47,485 nucleotides of DNA from Undibacterium pigrum (GTDB taxonomy: Bacteria; Pseudomonadota; Gammaproteobacteria; Burkholderiales; Burkholderiaceae_D): positions 1 to 47,485 of the forward strand of contig NZ_QJKB01000022.1 of the NCBI RefSeq assembly GCF_003201815.1. The letters are read 5' to 3'. The position numbers and the translations under genes are program-made. Shown here one piece after another: positions 17,389-24,948 of this stretch (the first letter of the stretch is position 1; each line of letters begins with the position of its first letter). The notes under the pieces were generated by a model that did no database searches, was not told the origin of the DNA, and worked only from the letters and a program-made list of their open reading frames with translations.

Positions 17389-18486
17389 ATGATTTCTATT
17401 ATTCGCAATTTGATTATGTCTGCCAGTTTGTTGGCGCTGGCAAATTGTGCCGTATCTGCTGAGACGGCAGACAGACCACATCCGGTAGGCATGCAGATGC
17501 TGCAGTATGAAGATGCCAGTCGCCTCGACTGGACGGCCAGCAAACCACGCCCACTGGCAACTACCATCTGGTATCCAGCCCAGGCTGGCACAGTAGAAAA
17601 AGAATGGAATGTTTCCATATTTAAAGCAGGCTCGAATGCGATGGGGGCCGTCATGTCATCAACACCCCAAAAGCTGCCCCTGATTTTATTGTCCCATGGC
17701 ACGGGCGGTTCTGCGGCATCCATGGCCTGGCTGGCTGAAAGCCTGGCAGCACATGGATACATCGTGGCGGCAGTCAATCATCATGGCAATACAGGCTATG
17801 AGGAAAAGACCCGTCTTGAAGCTTTTGTGGTCTGGTGGGACAGGCCCAGGGATATCTCCATAGTGATAGACAGACTGCTGGCTGATCCTGTCTTTGGCAG
17901 CAGGATAGATGCGCAGCGTATTGCCGTGGCCGGTTTTTCCATAGGTGGATACACTGCACTGGCAAGCGTGGGTGCCCGCATCAGCTATGCGCAATGGGAA
18001 GAATTTTGCGGCAAACATGCCAGCAATCCAAATTGCGTATTGCCGCCAGAAGCCAAATTCAGCCAGGCAGAATTACAGACACTGCTCAAGGAAAACCAGC
18101 GCGTCAAGGATGCCATAGCGGTATCCGGCGCATCATATAGTGATGCCCGCATACGCGCTGCTTATTCCATTGCACCCGTCATGGGCAGGGTAGTGACAAA
18201 AGACAGCATGCAAAATATCAAGGCGCCGGTGCGCATTGTGGTGGGTGCTGATGATGATCAGGCCATACCCGAGTTTAATGCCCGGATATATGCTGCAAAC
18301 ATCGCTGGCAGCACGATGCAGATATTACCAGCAGTCACGCACTATGGTTTTTTGGCTGAGTGTACTGCGTTCGGTAAAATGGCTGTGCCTCAGATTTGCG
18401 CAGACCCGGCAGGTGTGGATCGTAGAGCATTGCACCAGCAGGTGGTGGCAGATGCTCTGAAATTTTTTGCAGTTCATTTGCGTTGA
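17389..18486 (+). CDS. Secreted alpha/beta hydrolase (dienelactone hydrolase/PAF-acetylhydrolase-like)
   Basis: A 365-residue protein with a signal peptide (LIMSASLLALANCAVSAE). The fold is alpha/beta hydrolase: oxyanion region 'LILLSHGTGGSAASMAWLAE', nucleophile Ser in 'VAGFSIGGYTAL' (GxSxG), an acidic residue in 'VVGADDDQAIPEFN' and the catalytic His in 'AVTHYGFLAEC'. All triad members are present, so it should be active on an ester, lactone or similar substrate in the periplasm. A Cys-rich insert ('FCGKHASNPNCVLPPEAKF') may form a disulfide. No partner gene points to a substrate. Confidence 0.85.
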   Translation: MISIIRNLIMSASLLALANCAVSAETADRPHPVGMQMLQYEDASRLDWTASKPRPLATTIWYPAQAGTVEKEWNVSIFKAGSNAMGAVMSSTPQKLPLILLSHGTGGSAASMAWLAESLAAHGYIVAAVNHHGNTGYEEKTRLEAFVVWWDRPRDISIVIDRLLADPVFGSRIDAQRIAVAGFSIGGYTALASVGARISYAQWEEFCGKHASNPNCVLPPEAKFSQAELQTLLKENQRVKDAIAVSGASYSDARIRAAYSIAPVMGRVVTKDSMQNIKAPVRIVVGADDDQAIPEFNARIYAANIAGSTMQILPAVTHYGFLAECTAFGKMAVPQICADPAGVDRRALHQQVVADALKFFAVHLR

Positions 18487-18513
18487 CATTTGCATTGAAT
18501 AGTCAGCATATTG

Positions 18514-18554
18514 AGATTCGTTGTGCCTTTGCTTTGGCAAGACACAGCGAATCT
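18514..18554. terminator. Inverted repeat between convergent genes
   Basis: A 12 bp stem (18514-18525 with 18543-18554, one G-T wobble) with a 17-base loop sits in the 92-base gap between the hydrolase and the antiporter gene, which converge. It is likely a shared terminator, although T-tracts are short. Confidence 0.5.
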
Positions 18555-18578
18555 TTCATGCAATACCATGCTCACGCA

Positions 18579-20294
18579 TTATGCATGCGGGTGTTTATCA
18601 TCATCAGGCTTAAAACGATTCAATACATGGCTGGCCATGCCTTTTGCCAGTTCTTCTTCCCCATAAAAGACATCGCCAATTTCTTCCTTGCGCAACATGA
18701 TGGATTCATCTTCACTATGCGTGCGCAGTAAAATTTCGATATTGGGATTGAGCGCCCTGGCGGTTTCCGCCATATGCCTGACGTTAAGTGTATCTGGCGT
18801 GGCAACCACCAGCATGGCAGCGTTGGCTATATGCGCCTGTATCAATACCGCAGGATCTGCCGCATTGCCCGATACCGCGGCTATGCCACGCTTGCGCATG
18901 TCTTCTACTATTTCGCGATTTTGTTCAGCGATGACATAGGGTATGCCGCGTTCATCCATGGCCTGTGCAATGCGGCGGCCAACCCTACCATAACCAATCA
19001 GGACGACCTGGCCCTCCAGATATTTTCTATCGGTACTCATAGGCAGTTCTGCATACGGGTCTTGTCTCTGGTCCAGTTCCCGCGCCAGGTCAGAATGCGA
19101 CAAGGCCCATTTCCTGATTGGCCCTATCAGCGTGAACAGGAAAGAATTCAAGCCTATCGAAATCAATACACCAGCAAGTATCAGGCTCATACCTTCTTGC
19201 GGCAACAAGCCCAGCGACAAGCCCAGGCCTGCCAGGATGATAGAGAACTCACCAATTTGCCCCAGGCTGGCACCTATGGAGAGCGCAGTATTAAGCGGGT
19301 AGCGCAAGATAAGCACCAGGGCAGAAGAGGTAAAAAAGTTACCAACGATGACAATAGCGACCACGCCAAGCACACGCAAAGGTTGTGCGATCAAAATCGC
19401 AGGGTCAAACACCATGCCCACTGATACAAAAAACAAAACTGAAAACGCATCCCGTAAAGGCAATGATTCTTCCGCTGCACGATGGCTGAATTCAGATTCA
19501 CGCATCACCGTACCCGCAAAGAAGGCACCCAGTGCAAATGAAACACTGAATACCAGTGAAGCGCCATACGCAATACCAATCGCCGATGCTACCACCGACA
19601 AGGTGAACAGTTCGCGCGAACCAGTGCGCGCCACCTGCCACAGCAACCAGGGCAGGGCGCGGCGACCAACCACCAGCATCAAGACAATAAATGCAGATAC
19701 CTGCAACAAGGTCTTACCTATGGTAATCCACAGCGGTGTCGTGCTTGCAACAACGGCTGTCGTGCTGCCTAACACGCCCGCCAGCGGTGGCAGTAAAACC
19801 AGTACCAGTACAGTGACCAGGTCCTGCACCACCAGCCAGCCTACTGCAATGCGGCCATTCATGCTGTTCAGGAGATTGCGTGCTTCCAGTGATTTCAGCA
19901 GCACTACCGTACTGGCACAGGCCAGTGACAAGCCAAAAATCAAAGAGCCGCCTATACTCCATGTCCACCAGGATGCAACGGCCATCCCAATCGCAGTAGT
20001 TATACCCATCTGCAAAACAGCGCCAGGTACGGCAATCCGCCTCACTGCCAGCAAGTCACTGGGGGAGAAATGCAAACCTACGCCAAACATCAGCAGCATC
20101 ACGCCTATTTCTGACAACTGCGATGCAATATGTACATCCGCCACAAAGCCCGGGGTAGTTGGGCCGATGACGATGCCGGCCAGTAAGTAACCAACTAGCG
20201 CGGGGATTTTAATTTTTTCGGCAATGAAGCCGAAGACGAGTGCTCCGGCAAAAGCGGTTGCGACAGTGGTGATCAAAGAAATGCTGTGGTCCAT
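18579..20294 (-). CDS. ybaL: CPA2-family cation/proton antiporter with TrkA-N domain (YbaL/Kef type)
   Basis: A 571-residue protein of usual length. About twelve membrane helices (residues 1-385) carry typical CPA2 sequence ('PALVGYLLAGIVIGPTTPGF', 'MLLMFGVGLHFSPSDLLAV', 'SLGQIGEFSIILAGLGL'). Residues about 420-550 form a Rossmann nucleotide-binding RCK/TrkA-N domain, 'VVLIGYGRVGRRIAQAMDER', which gates such transporters by NAD(H) or glutathione adducts. It resembles E. coli YbaL, an inner-membrane K+/H+ or Na+/H+ antiporter of unclear role. A GGGAG site precedes ATG 20294. The gene stands alone. Confidence 0.9.
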   Translation of the reverse strand: MDHSISLITTVATAFAGALVFGFIAEKIKIPALVGYLLAGIVIGPTTPGFVADVHIASQLSEIGVMLLMFGVGLHFSPSDLLAVRRIAVPGAVLQMGITTAIGMAVASWWTWSIGGSLIFGLSLACASTVVLLKSLEARNLLNSMNGRIAVGWLVVQDLVTVLVLVLLPPLAGVLGSTTAVVASTTPLWITIGKTLLQVSAFIVLMLVVGRRALPWLLWQVARTGSRELFTLSVVASAIGIAYGASLVFSVSFALGAFFAGTVMRESEFSHRAAEESLPLRDAFSVLFFVSVGMVFDPAILIAQPLRVLGVVAIVIVGNFFTSSALVLILRYPLNTALSIGASLGQIGEFSIILAGLGLSLGLLPQEGMSLILAGVLISIGLNSFLFTLIGPIRKWALSHSDLARELDQRQDPYAELPMSTDRKYLEGQVVLIGYGRVGRRIAQAMDERGIPYVIAEQNREIVEDMRKRGIAAVSGNAADPAVLIQAHIANAAMLVVATPDTLNVRHMAETARALNPNIEILLRTHSEDESIMLRKEEIGDVFYGEEELAKGMASHVLNRFKPDDDKHPHA

Positions 20295-20468
20295 TCGGCT
20301 CCCTGAGTGTAAACTATACCTGTAAGCATTACATATAACATCAAAACGCCCTCAATACACCAAAGATGCGTATCTCTTTTTAGGGGGAATTTGCCTGGCT
20401 GGCCCATCAAGATAGCCGTAGCCGGTATCGCCAGTGCTGATGAAAATCAAGCCCGTCCAGAAATTGAT

Positions 20469-20496
20469 GCAGCATGATAGTAATTCAGCATGCTGC
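20469..20496. repeat. Inverted repeat upstream of an unknown gene
   Basis: GCAGCATG (20469-20476) and its exact complement (20489-20496) lie in the divergent 291-base gap between the antiporter and the 144-residue unknown gene. It could be an operator or chance; nothing else stands out in this gap. Confidence 0.3.
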
Positions 20497-20585
20497 GTAA
20501 TGGCAGCGCATTTCTTATGCTATTTTCGCAGCTACAAGTACGTTAAAAACACATTAAAAACGGATAACACTCAAAGCAAACCAGC

Positions 20586-21020
20586 ATGACGACAAGCTAT
20601 CATTTTAGTTTTGAAGATCATTGGCGCAGCCCGCTTGCATACTGGGTGCACTTGCCCGTGCCAGATCAGCCAGATGTATGGGACCCACCATCGCCACCCT
20701 GCATACCGCACAGGGGTTATGTATTTTTGCATGTGGAATTTGAGAAGCATGAGCTGCTCTTCAGCTCACCGGCGCAACTTGATCATTTTATTGCCGTGCT
20801 GGCCAGCAAACCATTGCCGACCACGCGATATTTATCGAACCTGCGCAATGCACCTGTCGGCCCCAATGGCCATTGGCTGAGCCGCTTGCCCGCCGCCTTG
20901 AAAGCGCCACGCAAGCGAGCCAAACTGGTGCAGGCGATGCAGGTTGTGCGCGCTGAAGTAGTCAGGGCAGATACACCACATCAATTTGCCTGGGCTGAGT
21001 ATGCTGATCTGTTGAAATAA
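20586..21020 (+). CDS. Conserved-looking hypothetical protein
   Basis: A 144-residue cytoplasmic protein that I do not recognise. It is rich in Pro, His and Trp at the start ('WRSPLAYWVHLPVPDQPDVW') and ends in a basic amphipathic helix region ('LPAALKAPRKRAKLVQAMQV'). A segment 'GYVFLHVEFEKHELLFSSPA' looks like a beta-hairpin followed by a helix 'QLDHFIAVLASKPLPTTRYL'. No signal peptide or membrane segment. The third-position GC bias and length support it as a real gene. It has no operon partner. Confidence 0.65.
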   Translation: MTTSYHFSFEDHWRSPLAYWVHLPVPDQPDVWDPPSPPCIPHRGYVFLHVEFEKHELLFSSPAQLDHFIAVLASKPLPTTRYLSNLRNAPVGPNGHWLSRLPAALKAPRKRAKLVQAMQVVRAEVVRADTPHQFAWAEYADLLK

Positions 21021-21073
21021 GTCATGCCATCGGCGTCAACGTGCGTCAATGACAGGCCAACATAAAGAGAGAT

Positions 21074-22024
21074 TTATTTTTTCTTGAGCAGATTTTTCTG
21101 TGCTTCAGGTACTGCAGCATAAGTGGCTGGGCCACCTGAGTCAGACGGTTTTGCAAAAGCGATTTGCAATTGTGGCGACACCGGGAAGCGCAGGTTGATG
21201 CCTTTAGGGGCTATGCTGCTGTTAAACCATTTCGCATAGATGCCATTGATTTCACCAGAGGTATAGATCGTGCTGATGGCAGTATCCACCACTTTTTTGA
21301 AAGCGGCATCTTCACGGCGCAACATGATGCCATAAGGCTCCAGCGACAGTGGCTCTTTGCTCATTTCATAGTCAGCAGGGTTTTTTGAACTTGCTGCCAG
21401 GCTGGCCATCAGTATGTCATCCAGTGCAAAGGCGCTTGCACGTCCGGTTTCCAGCATCAGAAATGCTTCTGCATGGTCTGCCGCCGCAACTATATTCAGG
21501 CCCAGGTTTTGTTCGCCATTCATGATCGTCAATTGCTTGAGATTGGCTGTGCCCGCCGTCGAGACTACGGTTTTTCCGCGCAAGTCTGCCAGGCTTTGTA
21601 TGGCTGACGATTTCTTGTACATCAAACGGCCAGCAGCCAGGAACATGGTAGGAGCAAATGCCACTTGCTTCTGGCGTTCCAGATTGTTTGTCGTTGATCC
21701 ACATTCCAGATCTATCGTCCCATTTGCCATCAAGGGCAATCTGCTGGCTGAAGTAACGGGGTTGAACTCAGTCTTGAGACTGGCAAGGCCCAAATGCTTT
21801 TGCACAGCAATGACGACTTTCTTGCACAAGTCTACCGAGTAACCCTGATATACCTGCTTGTCGTCGATAAAAGAGAAGGGCACGGATGAATCGCGTACCC
21901 CCAGGGTAATTACGCCACTCTCCTTGATTTTCTTTAAAGTGCCAGTTAATTCTTCGGCCTGTGTGCTGCCAGTGCTGATGACGATGCTGCCTAGCAGCCA
22001 TGCTGTCGCTACCAATAATTTCAC
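21074..22024 (-). CDS. Periplasmic glutamate/aspartate-type amino-acid-binding protein
   Basis: A 316-residue solute-binding protein with GTG start at 22024 (AGGAGA upstream) and a signal peptide (cleavage near TQA-EE). The sequence follows the GltI/DEBP pattern: 'GTLKKIKESGVITLGVRDSS', 'YSVDLCKKVV', 'LMANGTIDLECGSTTNNLER' and 'ALDDILMASLAA'. It should bind an acidic or polar amino acid for import, but no ABC permease or ATPase gene is adjacent, so it is an orphan or works with a distant transporter. It is divergent from the regulator and lyase genes at 22172-23787, which suggests the ligand is the lyase substrate, i.e. a hydroxylated aspartate. That link is inference. Confidence 0.88.
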   Translation of the reverse strand: MKLLVATAWLLGSIVISTGSTQAEELTGTLKKIKESGVITLGVRDSSVPFSFIDDKQVYQGYSVDLCKKVVIAVQKHLGLASLKTEFNPVTSASRLPLMANGTIDLECGSTTNNLERQKQVAFAPTMFLAAGRLMYKKSSAIQSLADLRGKTVVSTAGTANLKQLTIMNGEQNLGLNIVAAADHAEAFLMLETGRASAFALDDILMASLAASSKNPADYEMSKEPLSLEPYGIMLRREDAAFKKVVDTAISTIYTSGEINGIYAKWFNSSIAPKGINLRFPVSPQLQIAFAKPSDSGGPATYAAVPEAQKNLLKKK

Positions 22025-22136
22025 GCTGTCTCCTGATGTACTTTGCGTACTTGTTTAAAAAAAGTATCAAAAACGGGTTGAAATTTTGTAGAAATTTCCC
22101 CGGCTTTTGAAAAAAGAGCGCCATTCTAACCACAAA

Positions 22137-22177
22137 TGTCAAATATTGACAACTTGTTGTAATGTGACATAATGTCA
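22137..22177. promoter_or_regulatory. Two operator-like palindromes in the divergent promoter
   Basis: TGTCAA-ATA-TTGACA (22137-22151) and TGACAT-A-ATGTCA (22165-22177) are perfect inverted repeats sharing the TGTCA/TGACA word. They lie between the binding-protein gene and the DauR-like regulator, the second overlapping ATG 22172. This is what an autoregulating repressor of both directions would need. Confidence 0.55.
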
Positions 22178-22825
22178 GTCATGAAGCTTACTGAAAATCA
22201 ATTACTGCTGAGAGAAGGCAAAAAAATCGTTGATGCGCTGGGCAAGACTTTCTTCCCGCTGGTAGAGGTCGTGCTGCACGATCTCACCGTTGATGAGCAT
22301 CATGTGGTTGCCATTTCCAACAACTTGTCTGGCCGCAGTGTCGGTGCCAGCACGACTGAAATTGGCCTGGCGCGCATCAGCGATCCCAGTTTCCCTGAAG
22401 TCTTGCAAAGCTACCCAAATCAATTCCCTGATGGACGGCCCGCCAAGAGCACTTCGATAGGTATAAAAAATGGCGATGGCGAATATGTCATGGCGATTTG
22501 CCTCAATATCGATGTGTCTTTACTGAGTGCAGCTGCGTCCAGCCTGCAGCAACTGGTACAAACTGAATCGCCACCGGTCGACATCAGAGAGAATCTTGTC
22601 TCACCCAGCCTTGACGTCATACGCAGCACGCTGGAGCAGTACGCCTCCAGTCTCAACACAACGCCACGTATGCTGACACCAGCGCAAAGGCGCGCTGCCA
22701 TACTTAAGTTGTCGCAGGCAGGGCTGATGGACTTAAAAAATGCCCAGACCATCGTTGCTAATACCCTGGGCATTGCCCGCTCGACCGTGTACACCTATCT
22801 GCCACAGAAAGGGAGCGCGACATGA
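22172..22825 (+). CDS. DauR/YheO-like transcriptional regulator (PAS-like sensor plus HTH)
   Basis: A 217-residue regulator. The N-terminal YheO-type PAS-like domain begins 'LGKTFFPLVEVVLHDLTVDE' and continues 'GRPAKSTSIGIKNGDGEYVM'. The C-terminal DNA-binding part is 'LTPAQRRAAILKLSQAGLMD' followed by 'IVANTLGIARSTVYTYL', the HTH seen in DauR, the D-arginine-responsive repressor. ATG 22172 lies within a palindrome; ATG 22181 (MKLTENQ) is an equal start. The stop overlaps the start of the lyase gene by 4 bp (ATGA), so it most likely controls that gene and the divergent binding protein. Confidence 0.88.
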   Translation: MSVMKLTENQLLLREGKKIVDALGKTFFPLVEVVLHDLTVDEHHVVAISNNLSGRSVGASTTEIGLARISDPSFPEVLQSYPNQFPDGRPAKSTSIGIKNGDGEYVMAICLNIDVSLLSAAASSLQQLVQTESPPVDIRENLVSPSLDVIRSTLEQYASSLNTTPRMLTPAQRRAAILKLSQAGLMDLKNAQTIVANTLGIARSTVYTYLPQKGSAT

Positions 22826-23787
22826 GCCAGTTGCCCATCAGTTTTGAAGATATTGCAGCCGCCCATGGCCGCATCTCTGCTGTTGCGCAGCGCACACCAG
22901 TGCTGACTTCGCGCATGGCCAATGTGCTGACAGGTGCCCAGGTTTTTTTCAAATGCGAAAACTTCCAGCGTTCAGGCTCCTTCAAGTTTCGTGGTGCCTA
23001 CAATGCCTTGTTGCAGTTTAATGCTGAGCAACGTCAGCGCGGTGTCGTTACCTTTTCTTCTGGCAATCATGCCCAAGGCATAGCCCTGTCGGCCTCCCTG
23101 TTGAACATGCCAGCCGTCGTCGTCATGCCCAGTGATGCGCCTGCCGTCAAAATCTCTGCCACCCGTGCCTACGGTGCAGAAGTCATTTTGTATGACCGCT
23201 ACAAAGAAGACCGCGCAGCCATAGGTCGCCAACTCAGCGAAGAACGTGGCCTCACCTTCATCCCGCCTTTTGATCATCCCCATATCATGGCCGGGCAGGG
23301 CACACTCGCCAAAGAATTGATAGAAGAAGTGGGCAGCCTTGATGTCTTGCTGGTGCCGCTGGGTGGTGGTGGCTTGCTATCCGGCTGCGTCACCGCTGCC
23401 AAAGCCATGCAGCCAAATTGCCGCGTCTATGGTGTAGAACCACAGGCAGGCAACGATGGCCAGCAAAGCCTGCGCTCTGGCGAAATCGTTCATATCAGCA
23501 CACCTGACACCATCGCCGATGGCGCGCAATCCCAGTACCTGGGCGTGCAGCCTTTCGCCGTCATCAAAGACAAGGTCGATGACATACTCGCCGTCGAAGA
23601 TGCACAACTGATAGAAGCAATGAAGTTCTACGCCAACCGTATGAAACTCGTCGTAGAACCCACCGGCTGCCTCAGCGCCGCTGCCCTGTTTGGCGGGCAA
23701 CTTAATTTGCAGGGTAAAAAAGTCGGTGTCGTCATTTCTGGCGGCAATGTTGACCTGGCACGCTTTGCTTCACTGATCAGCATGTAA
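22822..23787 (+). CDS. PLP-dependent hydroxyaspartate ammonia-lyase/serine-threonine dehydratase family enzyme
   Basis: A 321-residue fold-type II PLP enzyme. Lys55 in 'NFQRSGSFKFRGAYNAL' should hold PLP; 'FSSGNHAQGIAL' with Ser80 is the serine-racemase-type second base; 'PLGGGGLLSGC' binds the phosphate. It has no C-terminal ACT regulatory domain, so it is not biosynthetic threonine deaminase (IlvA). Length and sequence fit the group of threo-3-hydroxyaspartate ammonia-lyases, serine racemases and catabolic threonine dehydratases. With a DauR-like regulator coupled to it and an acidic amino-acid-binding protein opposite, conversion of 3-hydroxyaspartate to oxaloacetate and ammonia is my preferred reading; threonine to 2-oxobutyrate is the main alternative. 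Confidence 0.85.
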   Translation: MSQLPISFEDIAAAHGRISAVAQRTPVLTSRMANVLTGAQVFFKCENFQRSGSFKFRGAYNALLQFNAEQRQRGVVTFSSGNHAQGIALSASLLNMPAVVVMPSDAPAVKISATRAYGAEVILYDRYKEDRAAIGRQLSEERGLTFIPPFDHPHIMAGQGTLAKELIEEVGSLDVLLVPLGGGGLLSGCVTAAKAMQPNCRVYGVEPQAGNDGQQSLRSGEIVHISTPDTIADGAQSQYLGVQPFAVIKDKVDDILAVEDAQLIEAMKFYANRMKLVVEPTGCLSAAALFGGQLNLQGKKVGVVISGGNVDLARFASLISM

Positions 23788-23818
23788 TAAACCAGCAGAA
23801 ATTAATTGAATCAAACGT

Positions 23819-24253
23819 ATGGCGAAAATAATATTCTTCTTTGACCGCGATGATCAGTATTACGAACTCTCAAATTTTGCCGGATTTGGTTTCGAGCTTG
23901 ATGGCCACCACTGGCGCACGATGGAGCATTATTTCCAGGCAAAGAAATTCGAGGGAACATCTCATTTCGAAAAGATACTGAATTGCGGCTCACCCAAACA
24001 AGCCAAAGACCTTGGCCAAAACAGAGACATCCCCATAAGAAGAGACTGGGATGAAGTCAAAGAATCCATCATGCTCACCGGCCTGCGCGCAAAATTTCAA
24101 AATCCGGAATTAAAGCAATTGCTGCTGGGCACAGCCAAAAAACTGCTGGTAGAAAATTCCCCTTACGATAGCTACTGGGGCATAGGCCCCAACGGCAAAG
24201 GCAAGAATCGCCTGGGGCATTTGTTGATGCAGGTAAGGGATGAAAGCAGGTAG
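23819..24253 (+). CDS. NADAR family protein (YbiA-like)
   Basis: A 144-residue single-domain protein. 'FFDRDDQYYELSNFAGFGFE', 'WRTMEHYFQAKKFEG' and 'YDSYWGIGPNGKGKNRLGHL' are the hallmarks of NADAR/YbiA proteins, including the Glu in 'TMEHYFQA'. The family is named for links to NAD and ADP-ribose metabolism; members cleave N-glycosidic bonds, one acting on a riboflavin pathway intermediate and others removing ADP-ribose from guanine in DNA as antitoxins. The gene starts 31 bases after the lyase gene, just before the AT-rich accessory region, and may belong with the defence genes or be a metabolic repair enzyme. Confidence 0.9.
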   Translation: MAKIIFFFDRDDQYYELSNFAGFGFELDGHHWRTMEHYFQAKKFEGTSHFEKILNCGSPKQAKDLGQNRDIPIRRDWDEVKESIMLTGLRAKFQNPELKQLLLGTAKKLLVENSPYDSYWGIGPNGKGKNRLGHLLMQVRDESR

Positions 24254-24264
24254 GAAAGCGCTGT

Positions 24265-24288
24265 TGTAGGAGCTGTTTTAGCCGCGAA
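24265..24288. repeat. REP-like sequence
   Basis: TGTAGGAGC at 24265-24273 followed by TTTTAGCCGCGAA at 24276-24288 matches the shape of small repetitive extragenic elements (TGTAGGAGC...GCCGCGA) common in other proteobacteria. It lies directly after the NADAR stop, at the left edge of the accessory region. Only one copy is seen in the window. Confidence 0.45.
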
Positions 24289-24345
24289 CATTCCTAAGCT
24301 CCCGCCGTATGTGTTTTCAATTTGTGTTTTGAATTCCAAAGTTTA

Positions 24346-24645
24346 TTACTGATCTTTATTCGCACGATAAGTGGCAAGAAATTTCTGTAATAACTCAACG
24401 GTATTTTCAGCTGGTGATTCAATGATGAACCGCTCACGATCTTCCCAGATGACGGGCGTATAGATAGCTGCTTCGATCTGTTCATCAAAATCTTCGTATA
24501 GAGCTTCATCCTCTTCAGTTTCCACATCTGAAGGCGGCATAAAAGAAAATTCAAGAAGTATGGTTTTATCTTCGTGGATATGAATCTCTGGCTCACCTTC
24601 AGCGTCGAAACCTGATACCTGGATGGTCTCAATAATATTACTCAT
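24346..24645 (-). CDS. Small acidic hypothetical protein
   Basis: A 99-residue protein; ATG 24645 has CAGGAA seven bases upstream, so the longer frame from 24684 is not needed. The first part looks like a beta-sandwich strand set ('IIETIQVSGFDAEGEPEIHI', 'KTILLEFSFMPPSDV'), the middle is very acidic ('ETEEDEALYEDFDEQIEAAI') and the end is a helix ('SPAENTVELLQKFLATYRAN'). I recognise no family. Small acidic proteins in accessory regions are often immunity or anti-restriction proteins, but there is no direct sign of either here. Confidence 0.6.
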   Translation of the reverse strand: MSNIIETIQVSGFDAEGEPEIHIHEDKTILLEFSFMPPSDVETEEDEALYEDFDEQIEAAIYTPVIWEDRERFIIESPAENTVELLQKFLATYRANKDQ

Positions 24646-24726
24646 GCTGCATTCCTGAAAATAATCGAGCGAGGATAGTGGCATGGAATTGCTTTATTTT
24701 CAATCGTTCTTGGCACGTAAAATCGT

Positions 24727-24756
24727 AAGTGCGAATACTCGGGATTATTCGCACTT
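24727..24756. repeat. Palindromic site A, recombinase core-site-like
   Basis: A perfect 11 bp inverted repeat (AAGTGCGAATA at 24727-24737, complement at 24746-24756) around an 8-base spacer (CTCGGGAT). The flank TAAAAT precedes the GCGAATA arm by seven bases. Site B at 27699-27723 has the same arm, spacer pattern and flank in the same orientation. The region 24646-24948 otherwise holds only weak frames and no gene I can support. Confidence 0.75.
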
Positions 24757-24948
24757 GCATAGTGCTGTGTCTCATATGCCTGATCAGCATTAAGACTGGG
24801 AGTTTCGTTTGGTGAAAATACTTTACCAAAACCAGTAGGCATTTAGAGAGGTTGTTGACTCAACCTTTCTTCGAAATGAAATTTTATAAAAATACGACTT
24901 GAATTTCGTGTTGAGCTACTTCTATTGAGGGGCATTTTTTTTCCGAAA

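Noticed and set aside
19348..20190. Plus-strand frame of 280 codons opposite the antiporter
   Set aside because: Low-complexity Thr/Ser/Ala-rich shadow of a GC-biased membrane protein gene.
24642..24842. Minus-strand frame of 66 codons across palindromic site A
   Set aside because: It contains the inverted repeat itself, overlaps another frame and the start of the acidic protein gene, and has no recognisable similarity.
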